Shown piece after piece: positions 8,829-18,573 of a DNA stretch of 64,000 nt (positions are counted from its first letter, which is position 1; each line of letters opens with the position of its first letter). The position numbers were made by a program, and so were the translations under genes. The notes under the pieces are model-generated. The model ran no database searches and was not told the DNA's origin. It saw only the letters and a program-made list of their open reading frames with translations. Source of the stretch: Ruminiclostridium papyrosolvens DSM 2782 (GTDB lineage: Bacteria > Bacillota > Clostridia > Acetivibrionales > DSM-1351); contig NZ_CP119677.1 of NCBI RefSeq assembly GCF_029318685.1, positions 1,240,001-1,304,000 on the forward strand, given 5' to 3'.

Positions 8829-10129
8829 TATCAAGTAACGATTTGTTTGATAGAGCAAAAAAAGTCATTCCCGGTGGTGTTAACAGCCCCGTAAGAGCAT
8901 TTCGTGCAGTGGGCTCAAACCCTTTATTTATAAGTCGTGCAAAAGGCTCAAAGCTTTATGATGTGGAAGAAAGAGAGTATATTGACTATGTCTGTTCATG
9001 GGGCCCTATGATTTTAGGCCATAGCAATGACCTTATACTGAAAAAGGTTGAAAAGGTATTGCATAACGGACTTAGTTTTGGAGCACCTGTTGAAACTGAG
9101 GTACAAATAGCAGAGTTGATAGTCTCCATGGTACCGGGAGTTGAAATGGTCAGAATGGTTAACAGCGGAACAGAAGCTGTTATGAGTGCTATCCGACTGG
9201 CGAGAGGCTTTACAAAACGGGACAAGATTATTAAGTTTGAGGGCTGCTACCACGGACACAGTGACAGTATGCTTGTAAAGGCAGGTTCAGGTGTACTGAC
9301 TGCCGGAGTCCCTGATAGTCTGGGAGTACCACGGAACGTGGCAGGAGATACTTTAACTGCTGTTTACAATAATATTTCCAGTGTTCAACAGTTATTCGAG
9401 GAAAATAAGAATCAGATAGCAGCTGTAATTATAGAGCCTGTTGCAGCAAATATGGGAGTTATTCCTCCAAAAGAAGGTTTTTTGAAGGAATTGTCCGGTA
9501 TTTGCCGTCAAAATTCCGCATTGCTTATTTTTGACGAGGTTATTACAGGTTTTCGTCTTGGAGCAGGGGGAGCACAGGAGTATTTCGGAGTTGAAGCTGA
9601 CATTGTCACCTTCGGTAAAATAATAGGCGGTGGTATGCCTGTAGGGGCCTACGCAGGAAGAAAAGAAATAATGGAACATGTAGCTCCTTGCGGAGGTGTT
9701 TATCAGGCGGGAACCCTTTCCGGCAATCCCGTTGCAATGGCAGCAGGACTTGCACAGCTTGAGATTTTGAAAAGCAAGCCTGAAATATATGAAGACATTA
9801 ATAAAAAGGCTGAAGTTTTAGGAAACGGACTTGAAAAAATAGTACAAAAATACAAGGCGCCAATTACATTGAACAGAGTTGGTTCTCTGCTTTGCGGGTT
9901 TTTCTCAAAAAACCCCGTTACCAACTATCAGGAGGCTAAACTAAGCAATACCAAGAATTATGCCGCTTATTTCAAGAGTATGCTAAGCAAAGGAATTTAT
10001 CTTGCGCCGTCACAGTTTGAGGCCATGTTTGTAAGCTCCGCACATACTTATGAGGATATTGATGCTACCTTGAAATCGGCCGAAGAAACCTTGGTCGAAA
10101 ATATTTCTTTAATGGAGGAACTAATATGA
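8825..10129 (+). CDS. hemL: Glutamate-1-semialdehyde 2,1-aminomutase
   Basis: HemL converts glutamate-1-semialdehyde to 5-aminolevulinate with PLP/PMP, completing the C5 route with HemA. The 434-residue length is standard. The protein has the family start RAKKVIPGGVNSPVRAF, the PLP-ring aspartate in LLIFDEVITGFR, and the PLP lysine in TFGKIIGGGMPVGAYAG near residue 265. It overlaps hemB (ATGA) and cbiX by four bases each. Confidence 0.96.
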   Translation: MISSNDLFDRAKKVIPGGVNSPVRAFRAVGSNPLFISRAKGSKLYDVEEREYIDYVCSWGPMILGHSNDLILKKVEKVLHNGLSFGAPVETEVQIAELIVSMVPGVEMVRMVNSGTEAVMSAIRLARGFTKRDKIIKFEGCYHGHSDSMLVKAGSGVLTAGVPDSLGVPRNVAGDTLTAVYNNISSVQQLFEENKNQIAAVIIEPVAANMGVIPPKEGFLKELSGICRQNSALLIFDEVITGFRLGAGGAQEYFGVEADIVTFGKIIGGGMPVGAYAGRKEIMEHVAPCGGVYQAGTLSGNPVAMAAGLAQLEILKSKPEIYEDINKKAEVLGNGLEKIVQKYKAPITLNRVGSLLCGFFSKNPVTNYQEAKLSNTKNYAAYFKSMLSKGIYLAPSQFEAMFVSSAHTYEDIDATLKSAEETLVENISLMEELI

Positions 10130-10488
10130 AGGCAATACTGATTCTTGCTCATGGAAGTCGTGAAACAAAAACTCTGGAGACTTTGCAAAAGATAACAGAT
10201 ATGACAAAAGCACAGCTTCCGGGAGTTATGATTGAAACTGCATATATGGAGTTTTGTGACATAAATCTGGAAAAAGGACTTGATATCCTTGTTAAAAATG
10301 GTGCTGATGATATAACAGTAGTACCGTATTTTCTTTTTGAAGGAATACATATCAGAGAGGATATACCCGGAGAGATAAAGGAATATCTTGAAAAACATCC
10401 CGGTATTAAAGTGAATTTAGGAAATACTCTGGGAGCTGACCCAAGACTTGCAGATGTTCTGGCAGACCGAATCAGAGAGGCATTATGA
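10126..10488 (+). CDS. cbiX: Sirohydrochlorin cobaltochelatase, small CbiX type
   Basis: CbiX inserts Co2+ into sirohydrochlorin, committing it to the anaerobic early-cobalt B12 pathway. The protein has 120 residues, the size of the short CbiX form that works as a homodimer. It has the metal-binding histidine of ILILAHGSRETKT at residues 4-16 and the second histidine in PYFLFEGIHIREDIP near residue 73. No histidine-rich tail is present. It overlaps hemL and cbiET by four bases each. The precorrin-2 dehydrogenase domain encoded at 4183-5406 would supply its substrate. Confidence 0.92.
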   Translation: MKAILILAHGSRETKTLETLQKITDMTKAQLPGVMIETAYMEFCDINLEKGLDILVKNGADDITVVPYFLFEGIHIREDIPGEIKEYLEKHPGIKVNLGNTLGADPRLADVLADRIREAL

Positions 10489-11672
10489 AAAAGAAACTGT
10501 ATATAATCGGTGCCGGAACAGGCTCGGAGGATTTTTTGACACAGAGAGCCTTAAAGCTGATGAAAACCTGTGATGTTATATACAGTACTGCACACAGATT
10601 TTTATCCGGTTCAAAAAGGAAGGTTATAGAGTGCTCTGTGACAGAAATGCCACAGCTGATTGAGACTTCCCGAGGTCAGAATATCGCTTTGCTGGTTTCA
10701 GGAGATACAGGTTTTTTCAGTATTGCAGGAAGCCTGTCAGAAAAACTGGAGAATACAGTTGATATTGAAGTGATATGTGGTATAAGTAGTCTGCAATATT
10801 TTTGTTCAAAAACCGGAAACAGTTACGAAAATATAAAGGTTGTCAGTCTCCACGGACGGGAAAAAAGCATACTGGGGCTGATATCCTATAATCCAAAAGT
10901 CTTCGTGCTTACGGGAGGAGAAAATAAAGCCCATTCAATATGCAAAAGTCTTTCAGAACATGGCTTGACAGAGATAAAAGCAATCGTGGGAGAAAATTTG
11001 TCAATGCCTGAGGAGCGTATTGTAATGGGAACGGTGGAGGAATTGTCAGGATACACCTTTGGTAATCTCGCTGTTATGCTGTTGGAAAACCCTGATTATG
11101 TTAACTATTATATTCCACTTGTTGATGAGGATTTTCAACGTGGAGAGGTTCCGATGACAAAGGAAGAAGTACGTGCCGTCACTCTTGCAAAGCTGGCAAT
11201 TGAACCCTGTGATACTGTGTTTGATATTGGAGCAGGAACAGGCTCAGTTGCCATTGAAATGGCAAGAAGAGCCTTTGACGGTAGCGTTTATGCTATTGAA
11301 AAGAATCCTGAGGCTCTGGAGCTGATAAGCAAAAACAGAGTTAAGCTTGGAGCCTATAATGTCAAGGTAGTTTCAGGTACTGCGCCGGATATATTTGAAG
11401 GACTTCCCGTACCTGACAAAGCATTTATAGGTGGAAGCAGCGGAAATATGGCTGATATTGTCCGACACCTTACAGAGGTAAATCCAGGAATACATATTGT
11501 AGCCAACGCAATTACTTTAGAAAGTCTCAATGCTGCCATTAATTCATTTGAAGAGAATGGTTTTGATGCGGAAGTGGTTTGTATTAATTCGTCTGTTTCC
11601 AAAAAGGTTGGAGGCTACCATATGATGAATGCAAACAACCCGGTATATATTATTACAGGAAAAAGCCTTTAG
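10485..11672 (+). CDS. cbiET: Fused cobalt-precorrin-7 C5-methyltransferase / C15-methyltransferase (decarboxylating)
   Basis: This 395-residue protein combines CbiE and CbiT, like CobL. Residues 1 to about 200 are the CbiE tetrapyrrole methylase (IIGAGTGSEDFLTQRALKL at the start, SGDTGFFSIAGSL near residue 70). The remainder is the CbiT class I methyltransferase with VFDIGAGTGSVAIEMA near residue 245, which methylates C15 and decarboxylates the acetate side chain. GEVPMTKEEVRAV marks the start of the CbiT domain. It overlaps cbiX by four bases. Confidence 0.95.
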   Translation: MKKKLYIIGAGTGSEDFLTQRALKLMKTCDVIYSTAHRFLSGSKRKVIECSVTEMPQLIETSRGQNIALLVSGDTGFFSIAGSLSEKLENTVDIEVICGISSLQYFCSKTGNSYENIKVVSLHGREKSILGLISYNPKVFVLTGGENKAHSICKSLSEHGLTEIKAIVGENLSMPEERIVMGTVEELSGYTFGNLAVMLLENPDYVNYYIPLVDEDFQRGEVPMTKEEVRAVTLAKLAIEPCDTVFDIGAGTGSVAIEMARRAFDGSVYAIEKNPEALELISKNRVKLGAYNVKVVSGTAPDIFEGLPVPDKAFIGGSSGNMADIVRHLTEVNPGIHIVANAITLESLNAAINSFEENGFDAEVVCINSSVSKKVGGYHMMNANNPVYIITGKSL

Positions 11673-11675
11673 GGG

Positions 11676-13052
11676 GTGGCTATAATCGAGACAAGAAAAA
11701 CTGCCAGAATTATGATAGCAGGAACAGGAAGCGGCTGCGGTAAAACCACTGTTACCTGCGGAATACTGAATGCACTGGTGGACAGAGGGGTTAGAACCTC
11801 TGCTTTTAAGTGCGGGCCTGACTATATCGACCCCATGTTTCACACTGAAATAACAGGTATCAAGTCCCGAAATCTGGACACATTTCTCTTGGGAGATAAT
11901 AACCTGAAGTATCTTTTGGACAAAAATTCTGTCGGAAATGATATTTCTTTTATTGAAGGAGTTATGGGTTTTTATGACGGACTTGGAAATGATGGCAGGC
12001 ATTCGTCTTATTCCATTAGCCGACTAACAGGGACACCTGTGGTATTAGTGGTTAACCCCAAGGGAATGGCTCTTTCCATAGCGGCAATAATAAACGGTTT
12101 CCGAGATTTTATGCCTGAAAACAATATTAAGGGTGTTATTATTAATTCAGTTTCACCCGGACTTTATCAGATGTACAAACCGATGATAGAGGAAAAGACC
12201 GGAATACGGGTATTGGGTTTTTTACCGCCTATGCCGGAGGCTGTTATTGAAAGCAGACATTTGGGGCTTGTTACAGCGGAAGAAATTAAAGATATCCGAA
12301 AAAAGCTGAATATAATGGCTAAAAATGCGGAGGAGTTTATTGATATTGACGCTCTTGTGGGACTGGCACAAACAGCAGGCGCTATGGAGTATGACAAGGT
12401 TTCCGTGCGAAAAAAATATAGCTGTAATATAGCTGTGGCAAAGGACAAAGCTTTTTGCTTCTACTATGAGGACAGCCTTGAGCTGCTGAGGGAAATGGGA
12501 GCGGAGCTTACATATTTTTCACCCCTTGAAGATAAAAGCTTACCTGAAAATATACAGGGTCTAATATTGGGGGGAGGCTATCCCGAGCTGTATGCAGAGA
12601 AATTAAGCTCTAATAAAACCATGCTAAAGAGCATAAAGGACACCCTTTCAGAAGGGTTGCCCACATATGCCGAGTGCGGAGGTTTTATGTATCTTCAGCA
12701 ATCAATTTCAAATAAGCAGAACAACAAGTATCCTATGACAGGGGTTCTTGACGGAAACAGCACAATGTGTGAAAGACTGACCAGATTCGGTTATACAACT
12801 CTAATTGCAAAAGAAGACAATTTGTTTTGTAAAAAGGGTGAGAGTATTAATGCTCACGAATTTCATTACAGTGACAGTGATAACAACGGAAACGGTTTTG
12901 AGTCAGTAAAGCCGGAGGGCAAAAGAAAATGGAAATGCATTTTTGCATCAGATACTTTGTTTGCAGGATATCCTCACATACATTTTTATGGAAATACGAA
13001 GTTCGCAGAAAGCTTTTTGCAAAAATGCTGTAATTTTAGTAAACACATTTAG
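11676..13052 (+). CDS. cbiA: Cobyrinate a,c-diamide synthase
   Basis: CbiA amidates the a and c carboxylates of cobyrinic acid using glutamine and ATP. The N-terminal P-loop domain carries AGTGSGCGKTTVTCG near residue 14. The C-terminal class I amidotransferase domain has LILGGGYPELYAEKL and the catalytic cysteine in YAECGGFMYL near residue 330. The start is uncertain: the GTG at 11676 touches the AGGGGG ribosome site, so initiation a few codons downstream, at the ATG at 11712 or at a rare ATA/ATC codon near 11682-11687, is possible. The gene begins three bases after cbiET ends. Confidence 0.93.
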   Translation: MAIIETRKTARIMIAGTGSGCGKTTVTCGILNALVDRGVRTSAFKCGPDYIDPMFHTEITGIKSRNLDTFLLGDNNLKYLLDKNSVGNDISFIEGVMGFYDGLGNDGRHSSYSISRLTGTPVVLVVNPKGMALSIAAIINGFRDFMPENNIKGVIINSVSPGLYQMYKPMIEEKTGIRVLGFLPPMPEAVIESRHLGLVTAEEIKDIRKKLNIMAKNAEEFIDIDALVGLAQTAGAMEYDKVSVRKKYSCNIAVAKDKAFCFYYEDSLELLREMGAELTYFSPLEDKSLPENIQGLILGGGYPELYAEKLSSNKTMLKSIKDTLSEGLPTYAECGGFMYLQQSISNKQNNKYPMTGVLDGNSTMCERLTRFGYTTLIAKEDNLFCKKGESINAHEFHYSDSDNNGNGFESVKPEGKRKWKCIFASDTLFAGYPHIHFYGNTKFAESFLQKCCNFSKHI

Positions 13053-13064
13053 GAGATGATTTCT

Positions 13065-14579
13065 ATGGCAAAACCAATTATGATTCAGGGAACCATGTCA
13101 AATGCGGGGAAAAGCCTGCTGACAGCGGGATTGTGCCGCATATTTGCACAGGATGGCTATAGGGTGGCACCTTTTAAATCACAGAATATGGCTCTGAATT
13201 CATATATTACGGCTGACGGTTCAGAAATGGGTCGAGCTCAGGTCGTACAGGCCGAAGCGGCAGGAAAGGCCCCTGATGTCAGAATGAATCCTATTTTACT
13301 AAAGCCTACAAGCGATAAGGGTTCACAGGTGATTGTAGAGGGAAAGTCAATAGGAAACATGACTGCTACAGAGTATTATGCCTACAAGCATAATTTGCTG
13401 CCCCAAATAAAAAGGGCTTATGAAAGCCTTTCAGAGGAAAATGATATTATAGTTATTGAAGGTGCAGGCAGTCCTGCCGAAATAAATTTAAAGCGTGATG
13501 ATTTTGTAAACATGGGGCTGGCAAAGATGTTGAAAGCTCCGGTATTGATTGCAGGAGACATTGACAGGGGAGGGGTTTTTGCTTCTTTGTACGGAACGGT
13601 TATGCTGTTTGACGAAGAAGAGCGGAAACATGTCAAGGGTTCAATAATCAATAAATTCAGAGGAGATGTAGAGATTTTAAAGCCGGGCCTTGATATGCTC
13701 TGCGATTTGATACATGTTCCTGTTGTTGGTGTTGTACCATATCTTCAGGTTGATATTGACGATGAAGACAGTCTCACTGAAAGATTTTCCAGACAAGGTA
13801 CCGTAGGCCTTATTGATATTGCGGTAATCAAACTTCCCAGAATCTCCAATTTTACTGACTTTAATGCACTTGAGCATATTGAATGTGCAAGTGTGAGATA
13901 TGTATCAGGTGTCAGTGAGTTGGGAAACCCGGATTTGATAATTATTCCGGGCAGTAAGAATACCATGGGTGATTTGAAATGGATGAGAGAAAATGGACTG
14001 GAAGTATGTATCCAAAAGCACGCAGCAAAAAATAAGCCTGTATTCGGAATATGCGGAGGCTATCAGATGCTGTGTGAAAAGCTCAGTGACCCCTACGGTG
14101 TTGAGCACGGTGGGGAAATGAAGGGAATGGGGCTTTTAAAATCCGGAACTGTATTTGAAAAAGAAAAAACCCGGACAAGAGTTACAGGGGTTTTTGGTAA
14201 AGTAGAAGGAATATTCAAGGGCCTTAGCGGAAAAACCTTTGAAGGTTATGAAATACATATGGGTTATACTGCTTCTGAGGCAGGAAACGAAGGTAGTTCA
14301 TCTCTTAGTAAACTGACTGAAATCAATGGTAATGAAAAGCCTGACGGTATGCAAAAGGGGAACATATACGGTACATATGTCCACGGAGTTTTTGACAGTG
14401 ATGAAATACTTGCAGAGATTGCAGAGGCATTAATGAAGGATAAAGGTCTGGAATATGAGAAGCATACTTCCTTTAATTTAAAGGAGTATAAGGAAAAGCA
14501 GTATGATTTGTTGGCGGACGCTTTAAGAGAATCTCTTGATATGAAATATATTTACAAGGTTATTGAGGAAGGAATCTGA
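13065..14579 (+). CDS. cbiP: Cobyric acid synthase
   Basis: CbiP (CobQ) amidates carboxylates b, d, e and g of the a,c-diamide. I chose the ATG at 13065 because it lies nine bases after AGGAG at 13051-13055, whereas the ATG at 13056 touches that site. The 504-residue protein begins [19 protein letters not shown], with the P-loop-like dethiobiotin-synthetase fold. It continues with [13 protein letters not shown], the glutaminase cysteine in [10 protein letters not shown] near residue 331, and the C-terminal histidine in TYVHGVFDS. It lies 12 bases after cbiA. Confidence 0.95.
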   Translation: MAKPIMIQGTMSNAGKSLLTAGLCRIFAQDGYRVAPFKSQNMALNSYITADGSEMGRAQVVQAEAAGKAPDVRMNPILLKPTSDKGSQVIVEGKSIGNMTATEYYAYKHNLLPQIKRAYESLSEENDIIVIEGAGSPAEINLKRDDFVNMGLAKMLKAPVLIAGDIDRGGVFASLYGTVMLFDEEERKHVKGSIINKFRGDVEILKPGLDMLCDLIHVPVVGVVPYLQVDIDDEDSLTERFSRQGTVGLIDIAVIKLPRISNFTDFNALEHIECASVRYVSGVSELGNPDLIIIPGSKNTMGDLKWMRENGLEVCIQKHAAKNKPVFGICGGYQMLCEKLSDPYGVEHGGEMKGMGLLKSGTVFEKEKTRTRVTGVFGKVEGIFKGLSGKTFEGYEIHMGYTASEAGNEGSSSLSKLTEINGNEKPDGMQKGNIYGTYVHGVFDSDEILAEIAEALMKDKGLEYEKHTSFNLKEYKEKQYDLLADALRESLDMKYIYKVIEEGI

Positions 14580-14580
14580 C

Positions 14581-15216
14581 ATGGAAATAATGAGACCAAT
14601 GGAAATAGAAAATAAGAGCTTTGAGATTATCAGCCGTGAACTTGGAGACAGAGTTCTTGACAAGAATTGTGAGCCTGTAATAAAGAGAGTTATTCATACC
14701 ACTGCTGATTTTGAATACGCAGACAGTCTGGTGTTTTCTGAGGGTGTCATAGAAAAGTCTGTGGAAATCTTAAAAGCAGGTGCTTGTATTGTCACAGATA
14801 CTCAAATGGCCATGGCAGGAATAAATAAGGCTGCTGTTGCTCGCTGTGGTTGCGAAGTTATGTGCTTTATGTCAAATAGTGAAGTAGCGGAGCAGGCCTT
14901 GGCAGAGGGAACTACCAGAGCTGCCATATCCATGAGAAAGGCAGCTGAAATAGAAAAGCCCCTTGTTATAGTGGTCGGAAACGCCCCTACCGCATTAATT
15001 GAGCTTAATAATCTGATAAATGAAGATAAGGTTAAGCCTAAACTCATTGTTGGTGTTCCTGTGGGCTTTGTAAACGTTGTTGAATCAAAGGAATTGATAA
15101 TGAAGCAGAATATTCCTTCTATAGTAGCCAGAGGGCGTAAGGGTGGCAGCAACGTGGCAGCAGCAATAGTTAATGCCTTACTGTATATGGCTTCTCCAAG
15201 AGATATTAATCAATAG
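14581..15216 (+). CDS. cbiC: Cobalt-precorrin-8 methylmutase
   Basis: CbiC moves a methyl group from C11 to C12, producing cobyrinic acid. The start is the ATG at 14581, one base after the cbiP stop and about eight bases after GAGGAAGGA at 14565-14573. The 211-residue protein has the substrate-binding catalytic histidine in VIKRVIHTTADFEYADSL near residue 38 and the family blocks GACIVTDTQMAMAGI and IVGVPVGFVNVVESKE. It is encoded directly after cbiP and before cbiB. Confidence 0.95.
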   Translation: MEIMRPMEIENKSFEIISRELGDRVLDKNCEPVIKRVIHTTADFEYADSLVFSEGVIEKSVEILKAGACIVTDTQMAMAGINKAAVARCGCEVMCFMSNSEVAEQALAEGTTRAAISMRKAAEIEKPLVIVVGNAPTALIELNNLINEDKVKPKLIVGVPVGFVNVVESKELIMKQNIPSIVARGRKGGSNVAAAIVNALLYMASPRDINQ

Positions 15217-15224
15217 GAGGCTAT

Positions 15225-16193
15225 ATGAAAATAATAATTGAAGTTGCCATTGGGTTTATGCTGGACATAATTTTTGGGGACCCTCCATGGCTGCCTCATC
15301 CAATAAGGCTGATAGGTTGGTTTATTTCAAAGGGTGAGAAGCTGCTAGGAAAGGCTTTTCCAAAATCACAAAAAGGCGAGTTTATGGCAGGAGCAGTTCT
15401 TGCCATATTAGTTACAGCAGGTACATTCATTATACCGTTTTTGCTATTGTATTTTCTAAGCAGGGTAAGTATATATGCTGAAGTGGCTGTTGCATCCCTG
15501 TTCTGTTATCAGATACTTGCAGCCAAAAGCTTAAAGACCGAGAGCATGAGGGTTTATTATCATCTCAAAAACCATGACATGGCAAACGCAAGGAAGTATT
15601 TATCGTGGATAGTGGGACGTGATACCCAAAACCTGACTGAAGAGGGGATAACCAAAGCTGCTGTTGAAACTGTTGCCGAAAATACCTCGGACGGAGTAAT
15701 TGCACCTTTGATATTTCTGGTTATTGGAGGAGCACCTCTGGGGTTTTTATACAAGGCTGTTAATACAATGGATTCAATGATAGGTTACAAGAATGACAAA
15801 TACCTTTACTTTGGCAGATTTGCAGCAAGGTTTGACGATGTTTTGAATTTTATCCCTGCCATTTTATCTGCATATATTATGATTGGGGCTAGTTTTGTCT
15901 GTGGCTTGGATTATAAAAATGCACTCATGATATACAGGAGGGATAAAAGAAATCATTCCAGTCCCAATAGTGCAAAGACAGAGGCTGTATGCGCAGGCGC
16001 ACTGAATGTACAACTCGCAGGAGATGCATATTATTTTGGAAAGCTTGTAAAGAAGAAAACCATTGGCGATAATAACAGAAAAATAAAACCGGATGACATA
16101 AAAACAGCCAATAAGCTCATGTACGCAACTGCATTTATAGCATTTGTTATTCTATGCGGATGCAGGCTGGTTGTTTCAGGGGGAATTAAATGA
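15225..16193 (+). CDS. cbiB: Adenosylcobinamide-phosphate synthase CbiB
   Basis: CbiB attaches (R)-1-amino-2-propanol O-2-phosphate to the f carboxylate of adenosylcobyric acid in the membrane. The 322-residue protein shows the family start FGDPPWLPHPIRLIGWFI near residue 19, several hydrophobic segments, and TVAENTSDGVIAPLIF near residue 149. SPNSAKTEAVCAGAL near residue 247 is another conserved block. It overlaps cobD by four bases, and CobD makes the precursor of its second substrate. Confidence 0.95.
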   Translation: MKIIIEVAIGFMLDIIFGDPPWLPHPIRLIGWFISKGEKLLGKAFPKSQKGEFMAGAVLAILVTAGTFIIPFLLLYFLSRVSIYAEVAVASLFCYQILAAKSLKTESMRVYYHLKNHDMANARKYLSWIVGRDTQNLTEEGITKAAVETVAENTSDGVIAPLIFLVIGGAPLGFLYKAVNTMDSMIGYKNDKYLYFGRFAARFDDVLNFIPAILSAYIMIGASFVCGLDYKNALMIYRRDKRNHSSPNSAKTEAVCAGALNVQLAGDAYYFGKLVKKKTIGDNNRKIKPDDIKTANKLMYATAFIAFVILCGCRLVVSGGIK

Positions 16194-17284
16194 AAAAGCT
16201 TGTTCATGGGGGAGATATTTATAGTAAAAAAAATTTACCGGAGAATTTAAAGCTAATTGATTTTTCGGCAAATATCAATCCTTTGGGATTGCCGGAGGGT
16301 GTAAAAAAGGCCATTATCAATGGTGTAGACGATTTTTGCAACTATCCTGATCCCTTATGCAGAGAATTGAAAAAGGAAATCTCAGATTATTTAAATGTAC
16401 CGGAAGAGTATATAGCCTGTGGCAACGGAGCCGCTGATGTGGTATATAGAATTGCTTCTGCCATAAGGCCGCAAAAAGTACTTCTTACTGCACCTACTTT
16501 TTCTGAGTATGAAGATGCAGTAAAGCTGTTTGACAGTGATGTGGATTATTATTATCTATCAAAGGAAAAGAATTTTAGGCTTGAAATTGATATACTTGAT
16601 AAAATAACTTCTGATATGGGGCTTATGTTTTTATGCAACCCCAATAATCCTACGGGTGTTCTTACAGATAAGGAAACTGTTTTAAAAATTGCTGAAAAGT
16701 GTAAGTCAACAAAGACTATTCTGGTAGTTGACGAATGTTTTATGGATTTTTTGGATAATCAACAGAAGTACAGTGTTATGGACAGTCTTGACACCTATAA
16801 GAACATAATTATCCTTAAAGCATTTACAAAAATATATGCTATGGCGGGAATCCGCTTGGGATACGGAATATGTTCCGATGCAAATGTCATAGAAGGGCTG
16901 AATAGGGCAGGCCAGCCTTGGAGTGTGTCTGTAGTTGCTCAGAAGTGTGGGATTGCTGCTCTCAAAGATACAGATTATATTAACAGAACAAGAGGACTAA
17001 TTGAACATAACAGAATATTTTTGGTAAATAGTCTTATACAGCTTGGCTTTGAAGTTGTAAATTCAAAAGCAAACTATATTTTATTCAGAACAGAGGTAAA
17101 ATCACTTCCTCATGAACTTGAAAAATTTGGCATATTGATACGTTCCTGCGGTAATTATAGAGGACTTGATGAAACATATTTCAGGATTGCCGTAAAATCA
17201 AAAGAAGATAATCAATATCTTATAAATTCTATAAAGAAAATCCTGTCGCCTTTACACTATTTATCACAATGTGGTAAAATTTAG
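16190..17284 (+). CDS. cobD: L-threonine-O-3-phosphate decarboxylase CobD
   Basis: CobD makes the aminopropanol phosphate used by CbiB. It is a PLP enzyme related to histidinol-phosphate aminotransferase. The 364-residue sequence has [11 protein letters not shown] at the start, [13 protein letters not shown] near residue 23, [14 protein letters not shown] near residue 145 and the PLP lysine in [19 protein letters not shown] near residue 205. It is the last corrin gene here. Adenosyltransferase, cobU, cobS and cobT are not in the window, so the lower ligand must be completed by genes elsewhere. Confidence 0.93.
   Translation: MKKLVHGGDIYSKKNLPENLKLIDFSANINPLGLPEGVKKAIINGVDDFCNYPDPLCRELKKEISDYLNVPEEYIACGNGAADVVYRIASAIRPQKVLLTAPTFSEYEDAVKLFDSDVDYYYLSKEKNFRLEIDILDKITSDMGLMFLCNPNNPTGVLTDKETVLKIAEKCKSTKTILVVDECFMDFLDNQQKYSVMDSLDTYKNIIILKAFTKIYAMAGIRLGYGICSDANVIEGLNRAGQPWSVSVVAQKCGIAALKDTDYINRTRGLIEHNRIFLVNSLIQLGFEVVNSKANYILFRTEVKSLPHELEKFGILIRSCGNYRGLDETYFRIAVKSKEDNQYLINSIKKILSPLHYLSQCGKI
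17251..17280 (+). promoter_or_regulatory. Candidate sigma-A promoter for the mtn operon
   Basis: TTTACA at 17251-17256 and TAAAAT at 17275-17280 are separated by 18 bases and lie in the last codons of cobD, about 50 bases before mtnK. This would allow the methylthioribose genes to be transcribed separately from the corrin operon. No S-box or other riboswitch was seen in the short leader. Confidence 0.5.
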
Positions 17285-17331
17285 TAAAGGCATTACTTTA
17301 TCTTACTTTTTTCAAAAGGAGAAAATTACAT

Positions 17332-18561
17332 ATGTCGAAATTTGATAAATATTTTTTAATGAGTCCATCGGATGCGGCTGAATATGCAGCGGAAAAGCTC
17401 AGTATATTTTGCTGCGATTGTGAACTTGACAGTAAAGAAATAGGTGATGGAAATCTGAATTACGTATTTCGAGTATGGGACAAAAATTCTGATAAATCAG
17501 TGATAATAAAACAAGCTGGTTTTACTGCAAGAATTTCTGAGGATTTCAAGCTTTCGCCTGACAGAAACAGAATTGAGGCAGAAACTCTCAGATTTCAGGG
17601 GGATTTAGCGCCGGGCCTTGTACCGGTAGTATATAAATATGATGATACCTTGAGCTGCTGCTCTATGGAAGATTTGTCAGATTATACAATAATGAGACAA
17701 GCACTTCTTCAACATAAGATTTTTCCGAAATTTGCGGAACATATCACCACTTTTATGGTCAATACGCTACTCTTAACTTCAGACGTTTTTTTGAATCATC
17801 AGGAGAAAAAATCACTCGTAAAAAGCTATACAAACCCTGAGCTTTGTGAAATAACAGAGGATTTGGTGTACACGGAGCCTTTTAATGATTATAAGCATCG
17901 CAATGATGTTTTTTTGCCAAACCTTGATTGGGTAAAAAAAGAGCTTTATAACGATAATGAGCTGAAACTTGAGGTTGCAAAACTAAAGTTTGATTTTCTT
18001 ACAAATGCACAAGCCTTAATTCATGGCGATTTGCACACCGGTTCTATCTTTGTAAATGAAAATTCAACAAAGATTATAGATCCTGAATTTGCATTTTATG
18101 GGCCTATGGGTTATGACGTCGGTAATATAATAGCAAACATGATATTTGCTTGGGTAAACGCAGATGCTACTATGGACAATGAGGAAGAGTGTATCAACTT
18201 CAAGAATTGGGTTGAGAATACCATTTGTGAAATTATTGATAAATTCAAAGCAAAATTCATGAAAGTATGGAAGGAAGAAGCCAAAGAGGTTCTGGCAAAA
18301 ACTCCCGGATTTTCACAGTGGTATTTAAGTCAGGTAATACATGATACTGCAGCGGTTGCAGGGCTTGAACTATGCAGACGTATTGTGGGTATGGCACATG
18401 TTAAGGACATTACTTCCATAGAAAATGAAAGTGCAAGATTACGTGCAGAACGCATTTGCATAACTGTTGCAAAGGGTTACATAAAGAACCGTGAAAGCTA
18501 TTTATTTGGAGAACAGTTTGTTAATACCTTAAAAGAGGTGGAATACGAATTCCCAAGATAG
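17332..18561 (+). CDS. mtnK: S-methyl-5-thioribose kinase
   Basis: MtnK phosphorylates 5-methylthioribose, and in some bacteria 5-deoxyribose, at C1. The 409-residue length and choline-kinase-like fold match the family. The catalytic loop [16 protein letters not shown] is near residue 226 and the metal-binding [18 protein letters not shown] is near residue 245. The ATG follows AAAAGGAG with good spacing. It lies 12 bases upstream of mtnA, the next enzyme. The window has no nucleosidase or phosphorylase to release the sugar from methylthioadenosine. Confidence 0.95.
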   Translation: MSKFDKYFLMSPSDAAEYAAEKLSIFCCDCELDSKEIGDGNLNYVFRVWDKNSDKSVIIKQAGFTARISEDFKLSPDRNRIEAETLRFQGDLAPGLVPVVYKYDDTLSCCSMEDLSDYTIMRQALLQHKIFPKFAEHITTFMVNTLLLTSDVFLNHQEKKSLVKSYTNPELCEITEDLVYTEPFNDYKHRNDVFLPNLDWVKKELYNDNELKLEVAKLKFDFLTNAQALIHGDLHTGSIFVNENSTKIIDPEFAFYGPMGYDVGNIIANMIFAWVNADATMDNEEECINFKNWVENTICEIIDKFKAKFMKVWKEEAKEVLAKTPGFSQWYLSQVIHDTAAVAGLELCRRIVGMAHVKDITSIENESARLRAERICITVAKGYIKNRESYLFGEQFVNTLKEVEYEFPR

Positions 18562-18573
18562 GAGAGGTTACTA

